Below are positions 5,663-11,299 of a stretch of 46,715 bases of DNA, piece after piece. The stretch's first letter is position 1. Each line of letters begins with the position of its first letter. Origin of the DNA: a virus. Location of the stretch: positions 1 through 46,715 of the IMG/VR virus record IMGVR_UViG_3300047198_000009, one strand, 5' to 3'. The notes beneath the pieces are model-generated. The model was given only the letters and a program-made list of their open reading frames with translations. It ran no database searches and was not told the DNA's origin. The position numbers and the translations under genes were made by a program.

Positions 5663-6310
5663 ATTTGTGAGAGATATAGTTGGGGCGAAAAAGAGGCCAA
5701 CGGAAAAACAGTTGTTATTATAGCCACGGCTAAGGAGATTTATCACACCGGGCAAGGTAAAAAAACACAGAAACACTGCAATAACGACCCGACCGAGTAT
5801 TGGGGTCATTCTGCTATTGCATTTTACCACGACATAGACCCCACAACGATACGTCATAGGGAGTGTGAAGATTTTTCAACCCCCGATAATTTTCCGGCTG
5901 AATTGGTCGCCGCGATTAAGGCCGGGAATATGGCCGAGTTTGGTGTAACAGGGAGTATGGTCGCGGGTTTGCTGTCCCAAAAAGGACAAAAAAGATATGA
6001 GAGTAAATGTAAGGCATACGCCGAGTGGCAGAGGGCATACGCCGAGTGGCAGAGGGCATACGCCGAGCGGCAGAAGGCAGACGCCGAGTGGCAGAAGGCA
6101 GACGCCGAGTGGCATAAGACAGACGCCGAGTGGCAGAAGGCAGACGCCGAGTGGCATAAGACAGACGCCGAGTGGCATAAGACAGACGCCGAGTGGCAGA
6201 AGGCAGACGCCGAGTGGCATAAGACAGACGCCGAGTGGCAGAAGGCAGACGCCGGAATTTTTTGGGGTGTTTTTGCGGATATTAAACACCGGGCTGAGGC
6301 GTGGAAATGA
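5663..6310 (+). CDS. Conserved phage protein with heptad repeat; ATT start inferred
   Basis: The frame is open from 5645 to 6310 and contains no ATG, GTG or TTG before 5903, yet codons 5663-5902 look fully protein-coding (ICERYSWGEKEANGKTVVII..., GHSAIAFYHDID, ECEDFSTPDNFPAELVAAIK). From memory, related phage proteins begin Met-Cys-Glu-Arg-Tyr-Ser-Trp, which places the start at ATT 5663. The N-terminal domain is about 117 residues. It is followed by about 11 copies of a seven-residue repeat (AEWQKAD/AEWHKTD) likely to be helical, and a short tail. A shorter product from TTG 5903 is possible. A point mutation of the start codon or a sequencing error also fits. Confidence 0.6.
   Translation: MCERYSWGEKEANGKTVVIIATAKEIYHTGQGKKTQKHCNNDPTEYWGHSAIAFYHDIDPTTIRHRECEDFSTPDNFPAELVAAIKAGNMAEFGVTGSMVAGLLSQKGQKRYESKCKAYAEWQRAYAEWQRAYAERQKADAEWQKADAEWHKTDAEWQKADAEWHKTDAEWHKTDAEWQKADAEWHKTDAEWQKADAGIFWGVFADIKHRAEAWK
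6014..6253 (+). repeat. 21-bp tandem repeat inside a gene
   Basis: Eleven full 21-bp units plus a partial one. They encode seven-residue units with alternating variants: YAEWQRA at the start, then DAEWQKA and DAEWHKT. Since 21 is a multiple of 3, all frames stay open, which creates spurious antisense frames. Expansion or contraction by slippage is expected. Confidence 0.95.
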
Positions 6311-6492
6311 AACGCCTCTCGAAAGCACAGATTGACCAGGACGCGCGGAGTATCGTTTGCCGGTGGCAGGCGGTTTACGGGGCGCGGAACTTACGGCGGA
6401 TTTATCTGGCAACACGGCGAGAGGTTTTGTTTATACTTAACGAATCGAAGAAACAAGTTAAGCGATTAGATAACAAACAAACTTCTGTCTAA
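6307..6492 (+). CDS. Small basic hypothetical protein
   Basis: A 61-residue, strongly basic helical protein (MKRLSKAQIDQDARSIVCRW...). The start overlaps the previous stop as ATGA, so it is translationally coupled to the heptad-repeat protein. It ends just before a structured non-coding segment. The function is unknown; nucleic-acid binding is plausible from charge alone. Confidence 0.6.
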   Translation: MKRLSKAQIDQDARSIVCRWQAVYGARNLRRIYLATRREVLFILNESKKQVKRLDNKQTSV

Positions 6493-6514
6493 ATTTTTAT
6501 AAACTAAACTTTGA

Positions 6515-6647
6515 AAACCCCACATCAGGGCAAGCGTTGGGGGATTAGGATAGAAGGATGCAGTTTGCCGGTGTCAGTGAAACCGGATTGGGATAGAGGG
6601 TTGGCACGGGTAACTATCCCAGAGATTAACGTGCTGACCCTGCAATC
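6515..6647 (+). ncRNA. Candidate structured RNA with competing or pseudoknotted stems
   Basis: No gene lies in 6493-6664. A first stem pairs CCCCA (6518-6522) with TGGGG (6538-6542). A closing stem pairs GATGCAG (6557-6563) with 6640-6647 with one bulge. Inside it are a CCGGT/ACCGG hairpin (6568-6572/6582-6586), an 8-bp stem TGGGATAG/CTATCCCA (6589-6596/6614-6621) and an 11-bp stem 6597-6607/6631-6641 with two G-U pairs. The last two cross, so they form a pseudoknot or alternate. It sits 18 nt upstream of an HTH regulator gene, so it may be a leader switch or a stand-alone RNA. No known family is recognised. Confidence 0.5.
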
Positions 6648-6664
6648 ATAAAATAGGGGTAGCA

Positions 6665-7039
6665 ATGGCCAAACGACTTATTACACGGCGGGAGGAGCAA
6701 ATTTATCGGCTATGCCATCCCGATTTTGACGGCCTCCCCATCGACCAGGCTGCGAAGAAGCTGGGGATTAGCCGGGAAATAGTCCTCCGGCACCTGAACA
6801 GCGTCCGGCGTAAGGCCCCCCAGCTTTCACCCGTGCTTAATACCCGGCAGAAGTTGGTATTATCGCTCATAAAAGGCGGGCAAATAAACTCCATAACGAT
6901 TGCGTCGTTGACCGGCATACCGGAAAGCACCGTCCGGGGGATAATCGCGGTTCTGGAGGTCAACGGTTTTGTGATGCCTAAATCTGAGACGCGGGGTTAT
7001 ACGCCCGGCTGCGATAGCCGGGTGATGGAGAGGTTTTGA
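6665..7039 (+). CDS. Helix-turn-helix transcriptional regulator
   Basis: A 124-residue protein with two DNA-binding-like units. Residues about 1-50 (RREEQIYRLCHPDFDGLPID, then AAKKLGISREIVLRHLNSV) match a sigma-70 region 4/LuxR-type HTH. Residues about 60-105 (TIASLTGIPESTVRGIIAVL) match a winged-helix HTH. AGGGGTAGC precedes ATG 6665. It lies between two structured RNA segments at the boundary between the small-gene run and the replication module, so control of that module is plausible. Confidence 0.7.
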   Translation: MAKRLITRREEQIYRLCHPDFDGLPIDQAAKKLGISREIVLRHLNSVRRKAPQLSPVLNTRQKLVLSLIKGGQINSITIASLTGIPESTVRGIIAVLEVNGFVMPKSETRGYTPGCDSRVMERF

Positions 7040-7049
7040 TATGAAATAC

Positions 7050-7174
7050 GGGGTAGTAGCGAAACGGTATCGTCCTTCAGCAGGTCTGAGGTGAACAAAC
7101 AGCATAGGAATATGCTCCGGTTGCAAACGTCTTATTATATGCTGTCGTAGCAGGTTCGACTCCTGCCTGCCCCA
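7050..7174 (+). tRNA. Aberrant tRNA-like RNA with 58-nt variable region
   Basis: The acceptor stem GGGGTAG (7050-7056) pairs with CTGCCCC (7167-7173), discriminator A 7174. The D arm is canonical (7059-7073, T8, A14, GG in the loop, A21). A 5-bp anticodon-type stem (7075-7079/7087-7091) has a 7-nt loop GCAGGTC without the usual T33. The T arm is canonical (GCAGG TTCGACT CCTGC). The segment between anticodon and T arms (7092-7149) is 58 nt, far longer than in class II tRNAs, and can fold as ACAGCATA pairing with either TATGCT or TATGCTGT. It is probably not a working elongator tRNA. Confidence 0.55.
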
Positions 7175-7183
7175 TTAAACGCT

Positions 7184-9130
7184 ATGTATAACTGGCAAAC
7201 CAAAATCCAAGCAGTGCGCGGCGTCGGCCCTGTCCGAGCGAAAGAACTCGCGGGCCTCGGTGTCACCACGGTCGGCGACCTCCTCGAATACCGGCCAAGC
7301 GACTACATATTCCCCGGCACGACCCCCATCCGTGACCTCCGCATGGGAGAGCAGGCGTTGATACAGGGGACGGTCATTGATATTCGACGGCTCCCGACCC
7401 CGGCTCCGATAGTGGCAGCGATTGTCGAGGACGAGACCGGGAAGATAGGACTGACGTGGTTTAATCAGATTTATTTATTAAACTCAATTCAGAAGGGCAC
7501 AAAGATTACGGTCTGGGGCAAGGTATCAGTATATAAAGGATTTTTACAATTCTCAGGCCCGAAGTTTAGCACGTGTAATTTCAAACAGAACGAGGTGGCC
7601 GGTGGTCTCTACGGCGTTCACAGCGAAACGATTCGGACGGCGTTAAGAGCCGTGCTGGCGGATGTCGAGATACTTGATTGGATTAACCCCAACCTGTGTG
7701 ACCGGGCGGACGCTTTTTATTTCCTGCATTTCCCGGAAAACAAGCAACAATTAGAAGATGGGTTGGAACGCTTAAAATTTGACGAATTATTTATTCAACA
7801 GATGGCGGTTGCTATCAAGAGACGGCAACAGGCCCGGCAGGGGGCGGCGGTAATGGGGCTGGATAAACGAGAACAGGTATTGAGATATTTCCCGCATAAA
7901 TTAACTAATGACCAAACTCAGGTCATCGCCGACATCTGCTCAGACCTATCAAGTGGCCGGGCGATGCGGCGGTTATTACAGGGCGAAGTTGCAAGCGGGA
8001 AAACTTATTGTGCTTTTTTCGCAGCGATGCTTGTTGCCCTTAATAATAAACGAACAGTCATCCTCGTCCCAACGACCATCTTGGCTCAGCAACATTTTGA
8101 CACCCTTAAAAATTTTGGGCGGAATGACTGTTGCTTGTGGTTAGGGGGGATACAACCCGACCCCGGCTATTTGCCAAAGATTATAATCGGAACAACGGCT
8201 ATTTTAAGCCGAACAGATATTCTAAAATTAACCTCTCTTGTTATAGTTGATGAACAGCACAAGTTCGGAACTCAACAGCGGGCTATTTTACAAAAATACG
8301 GTAATCCCCATTTACTGATGCTCTCAGCAACCCCCATCCCTCGCACACTTGTTCAAACGGTCTTCGGCGACCTCGACATATCGACCATCCGCGAAATGCC
8401 GATTAAACGTGGGGCCGTTGTGACCCGATGGGTACTGCCAGACCGCCGTGAAGGCGTTTACGAAGTAATTGACGAACAACTGAAACAGGGCCGTCAGGTT
8501 TACATTGTGTATCCCCGTATCGCCAGCGGCGAGGAAGATATGACTGGCGTGGCCGAGGGATACTGTGATATAACCCGGCGATTCGCTGATTACTCCGTTG
8601 CCAGCTTAACTGGCAGAGACATAAGCGAAGTTAAGACGGATACGCTGCGGAAATTCAAATCAGGAGAATACAATATACTTGTCAGCACGGTCATCGCCGA
8701 GGTGGGGTTAGACTGTCCGAACGCAACGGTAATGCTTATTGAGGGAGCCGACCGCTTTGGCTTGAGCCAATTACACCAACTAAGAGGAAGGATAGCCCGT
8801 TCAACCGAAACAGCGTTCTGTTTTTTAATGGCTTCCACCGCCAACGACACATCAATCGCCCGGCTTCGGACGCTGGAAAAAACAAACGACGGTTTCGAGA
8901 TAGCCGAGGCCGACCTCCGGCTCCGGGGGCCGGGGGAATTATTTAATACCCGGCAGCACGGATTGCCTGATTTGAAATTCGCGTCGTTAGTGAATGACTA
9001 CGACTTGTTGTTGGAGGCCCGCGAATTAGCGAAAAATTCTCTTGACAAACTGAACACGCCAGAGTATAATGGGGTTAGAAAAATGTTGGAAATTAAATTT
9101 CCGAAACTGGATATTGTAGGAGTTGGATAA
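7184..9130 (+). CDS. recG: RecG-like ATP-dependent DNA helicase
   Basis: A 648-residue protein similar in layout to bacterial RecG (about 690), which reverses stalled forks and migrates branched DNA. It shows the N-terminal GVGP element, a wedge OB domain (GLTWFNQIYL), a Walker A region LQGEVASGKT (about 265-274), the Walker B box DEQHKFG (about 354), LSATPIPRTL (about 379), the helicase C motif VSTVIAEVGLDCPNA and GADRFGLSQLHQLRGRI, and the TRG-like end DLRLRGPGELFNTRQHGLPD. The start ATG 7184 has no Shine-Dalgarno sequence and lies 9 nt after the tRNA-like element. It likely supports recombination-dependent replication with the polymerase, Sak4-like and nuclease genes. A promoter for the next genes is embedded near its end. 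Confidence 0.93.
   Translation: MYNWQTKIQAVRGVGPVRAKELAGLGVTTVGDLLEYRPSDYIFPGTTPIRDLRMGEQALIQGTVIDIRRLPTPAPIVAAIVEDETGKIGLTWFNQIYLLNSIQKGTKITVWGKVSVYKGFLQFSGPKFSTCNFKQNEVAGGLYGVHSETIRTALRAVLADVEILDWINPNLCDRADAFYFLHFPENKQQLEDGLERLKFDELFIQQMAVAIKRRQQARQGAAVMGLDKREQVLRYFPHKLTNDQTQVIADICSDLSSGRAMRRLLQGEVASGKTYCAFFAAMLVALNNKRTVILVPTTILAQQHFDTLKNFGRNDCCLWLGGIQPDPGYLPKIIIGTTAILSRTDILKLTSLVIVDEQHKFGTQQRAILQKYGNPHLLMLSATPIPRTLVQTVFGDLDISTIREMPIKRGAVVTRWVLPDRREGVYEVIDEQLKQGRQVYIVYPRIASGEEDMTGVAEGYCDITRRFADYSVASLTGRDISEVKTDTLRKFKSGEYNILVSTVIAEVGLDCPNATVMLIEGADRFGLSQLHQLRGRIARSTETAFCFLMASTANDTSIARLRTLEKTNDGFEIAEADLRLRGPGELFNTRQHGLPDLKFASLVNDYDLLLEARELAKNSLDKLNTPEYNGVRKMLEIKFPKLDIVGVG
9042..9070 (+). promoter_or_regulatory. 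Consensus promoter inside the recG end
   Basis: TTGACA (9042-9047), a 17-nt spacer and TATAAT (9065-9070) lie in the last codons of recG. It would start transcription about 50 nt before the gene at 9130. Confidence 0.8.
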
Positions 9131-9471
9131 TGAATGAAGCAAAGTCAACAACAGAAATCCGATTTGGCCACCCCGAATTTTACAAACTGCTTGAACAAAT
9201 GGCCGCACTACACAGCCGCAAGAACCACGATTACGCCGGGACTAAGGACCCGCTCCGCAATCTGAAGGCGTCTGAACGGATGGGTATAGCCCCGGCTATA
9301 GGCGTTCTGGTCCGATTACAGGATAAGATGAGCCGCCTTGAATCGTTTGCCCAACAGGGCGAGTTGTTGGTGAAGGATGAGTCGGTGGAGGATACGCTGA
9401 TGGACCTTGCCGTTTACAGTCTGTTAAGTATTATCCTCAGACGAGAAGCAAAGGCAAACAGCCAGAAATAA
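9130..9471 (+). CDS. DUF1599-like nucleotide-modification-associated protein
   Basis: A 113-residue helical protein. HSRKNHDYAGTKDPLRNL, GVLVRLQDKMSRLESFAQQG and DESVEDTLMDLAVYSLLSI match the pattern of the DUF1599 / nucleotide modification associated domain 1 family, which is all-alpha and MazG-like. Conserved Glu/Asp residues would bind metal and nucleotide. The start overlaps the recG stop (TAATG). It is followed by a deoxynucleotidase and a phosphoesterase, suggesting dNTP pool control or modified-base metabolism. Confidence 0.75.
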   Translation: MNEAKSTTEIRFGHPEFYKLLEQMAALHSRKNHDYAGTKDPLRNLKASERMGIAPAIGVLVRLQDKMSRLESFAQQGELLVKDESVEDTLMDLAVYSLLSIILRREAKANSQK

Positions 9472-9977
9472 TGATACCCCGCACTATTTATCTTGATATG
9501 GATGGGGTTATCACGGACTTTTCCGGCGGCGTGATGAACCATTTCGGCCTGAGACGTTTGGGCTATACCACAAACGATATTAAACAGTGGAATTGGTTTG
9601 GCGATTTTGGTTTGGATGAAAAAGCCGCGTCAGAATTTTTATCAACCAGCCGCGAATTTTGGGCCGGCCTTGACTGGACCCCCGAAGGTAGAACCTTGTT
9701 TTCTGTCTTGCACCAGATATATGGGAAAGACCTCTGGCTTTTAACAACGCCGTGGGCGGACAACGAGGCGTGTAAAGGCGGCAAATTAGATTGGGTAAAC
9801 AAAAACATCCCGCACATGGCCGATAGAGTAATTTTTAGCCTCGATAAGTCAAAATTTGCAACCCCCTGGAGCATACTAATAGACGACCGCGAAGAAACAG
9901 TAGAAAAATTTAGGGCGGCGGGCGGTATCGGAATCTTGGTTCCCCGAACTTGGAACTCAGGAGGAAAACGGATATGA
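9471..9977 (+). CDS. HAD-family 5'(3')-deoxyribonucleotidase-like protein
   Basis: A 168-residue protein. HAD motif I is DMDGVITDF (residues 9-17), with nucleophile and acid/base Asp. Motif II is LLTTPW, motif III is a Lys within LDKSKFA and motif IV is LIDDREE. The layout and length match NT5C-type deoxyribonucleotidases that dephosphorylate dNMPs. The start overlaps the previous stop (TAATG) and its stop overlaps the next start as ATGA, so the three are coupled. Confidence 0.8.
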   Translation: MIPRTIYLDMDGVITDFSGGVMNHFGLRRLGYTTNDIKQWNWFGDFGLDEKAASEFLSTSREFWAGLDWTPEGRTLFSVLHQIYGKDLWLLTTPWADNEACKGGKLDWVNKNIPHMADRVIFSLDKSKFATPWSILIDDREETVEKFRAAGGIGILVPRTWNSGGKRI

Positions 9978-10666
9978 GTAAGATTCTCGTAATTGGAGAT
10001 TTGCACGAACCGTATACTCGCAAGGGATATTTCCCGTTCTGTTGCGACATCTATGAAAAATACAAATGCAATAAGGTTGTATTTATCGGCGACGTTGTGG
10101 ACTTGCACTCAGTCAGTTTCCACGACAAGGAACCGGAAATGAAAGGCCCCCAAGATGAGATAGACGAAACTAAACTTTGCCTGTTCAAATGGGTTAAAGC
10201 CTTTCCGAAGGCAAGTGTTTGTACGGGCAATCACGATTCTCGTTTTGTCCGGCTCGCGTCTTCGGTCGGTATTCCGAAATCAATCTTGAAGACTTATGCT
10301 GATGTATGGGAAACTCCTAAATGGGACTGGGACTGGGATTTCGTTATCGACGACGTATTCTATATCCACGGAACAGACAACGGCGGCGAGCATCCGGCGT
10401 ATAACAAGATGAAATCAATGGGTCTGAGTACCGTGATGGGTCATATCCATTCAGCCGCGGGAGTTAAATGGTTGGCCTCCCCAATTAAACGTATGTTTGG
10501 GATGGATGCCGGCTGCGGTATTGACGATAAACAGATGGCTTTTGCTTATGGTAAATTTGCCCGTCGCCGGTCGATTATATCCTGCGGTGTAGTTATTGAT
10601 GGTATTCCATATCACGAAGTTTGTCCGATAGGTCCTGGCGAGAAATACGCGGACGAGAGGTTTTAA
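9974..10666 (+). CDS. Calcineurin-like metallophosphoesterase
   Basis: A 230-residue protein with the metal-binding blocks GDLHEP (about 8-13), GDVVD (about 36), GNHD (about 85), and GHIHSA (about 156) for the dimetal phosphoesterase fold. The start ATG 9974 has AGGAGG upstream and an ATGA overlap with the deoxynucleotidase. The substrate cannot be read from the sequence; a nuclease or a nucleotide phosphatase are the usual options. Longer starts exist but lack the ribosome site. Confidence 0.82.
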   Translation: MSKILVIGDLHEPYTRKGYFPFCCDIYEKYKCNKVVFIGDVVDLHSVSFHDKEPEMKGPQDEIDETKLCLFKWVKAFPKASVCTGNHDSRFVRLASSVGIPKSILKTYADVWETPKWDWDWDFVIDDVFYIHGTDNGGEHPAYNKMKSMGLSTVMGHIHSAAGVKWLASPIKRMFGMDAGCGIDDKQMAFAYGKFARRRSIISCGVVIDGIPYHEVCPIGPGEKYADERF

Positions 10667-10667
10667 T

Positions 10668-10907
10668 ATGCCAAGAGCCACTGATGGTTGCGGCAAAACA
10701 AGCGACCCCCGCCCGGTTGATAAACAGAAATATGACCGTGGGTATCTGCGGGTGTTTGGGATACCCTGCGAGGATTGTAAAACAACGGGCGTATTGCCGG
10801 CGTTACCCGGAATCAGAACCCGGCATTGGTGCGAAAACTGTAACGGTCTTGGGTACATACCAAAAGATAAACCTAAAAGAATGAAGAAAGATGAAATACC
10901 TGATTAG
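10668..10907 (+). CDS. Small zinc-ribbon protein (DnaJ-like CxxC pairs)
   Basis: A 79-residue protein with CEDCKTTG (about 34-41) and CENCNGLGYIP (about 55-65), two CxxCxxxG motifs as in the DnaJ zinc domain. The ends are basic. Overlap with the next membrane-protein gene (16 nt) suggests coupling. It may be an adaptor for DNA or chaperones; the function is unknown. Confidence 0.6.
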   Translation: MPRATDGCGKTSDPRPVDKQKYDRGYLRVFGIPCEDCKTTGVLPALPGIRTRHWCENCNGLGYIPKDKPKRMKKDEIPD

Positions 10908-11106
10908 CATAGCTGACATATTCACCGCTGTCGTCACGGTCCTGGTCATGTGGAACCACGCCGGGAGCCGGAACTGGTGGCTACTCTACGCCGCGAGTTC
11001 GATTATATTCGTTGCCCTGATGGCGTATAAACGCCTGCCGGGGTGGGCCATTGCCGGGGTTATATTCTTCTGTATTGGCATCCGTAATTTTATTGTGGGG
11101 GGTTGA
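10891..11106 (+). CDS. Small multi-pass membrane protein
   Basis: A 71-residue protein with three hydrophobic stretches (about 3-21, 28-46, 49-67) separated by short polar turns such as WNHAGSRNW and KRLPG. It resembles short holin- or transporter-like phage membrane proteins, but no family can be assigned. The start ATG 10891 lies inside the zinc-ribbon gene, with GAAAGA as a weak ribosome site. Confidence 0.55.
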   Translation: MKYLISIADIFTAVVTVLVMWNHAGSRNWWLLYAASSIIFVALMAYKRLPGWAIAGVIFFCIGIRNFIVGG

Positions 11107-11107
11107 T

Positions 11108-11299
11108 ATGATGAAGGTGTCTTATGAAATACAGGTGGATGCAGTAATTGTGGGCGGTGGGTTTAATCATACAAACATCTTAGACACTGTAAAAGAGGCG
11201 AAAAGATTGAAAAGAAAAAACCCGTCTTCTAAGATATTTATAAGGACGAATGTGTTTCAGTCGGCGAAATGGACGGAGATAGGGGCGGTAAAAATTTAA
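11108..11299 (+). CDS. Small hypothetical protein
   Basis: A 63-residue protein (MMKVSYEIQVDAVIVGGGFN...) with a beta strand, a basic helix (KEAKRLKRKNPSSK) and a final strand. GGGGGG at 11096-11101, closing the previous gene, could serve as the ribosome site. The stop overlaps the polymerase start as TAATG, so it may couple polymerase translation. The function is unknown. Confidence 0.55.
   Translation: MMKVSYEIQVDAVIVGGGFNHTNILDTVKEAKRLKRKNPSSKIFIRTNVFQSAKWTEIGAVKI

Noticed and set aside
6014-6253. CRISPR-like array
   Set aside because: The repeats are contiguous 21-bp coding units without spacers.
5997-6335. Plus-strand frame of TPSGRRQ repeats
   Set aside because: It is an alternate-frame reading of the same 21-bp repeat and has no ribosome site.
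5876-6415. Long minus-strand frame with GVCLLPL repeats across the heptad array
   Set aside because: It is the antisense shadow of a 21-bp repeat in which all frames stay open; the plus frame encodes the conserved N-terminal domain.
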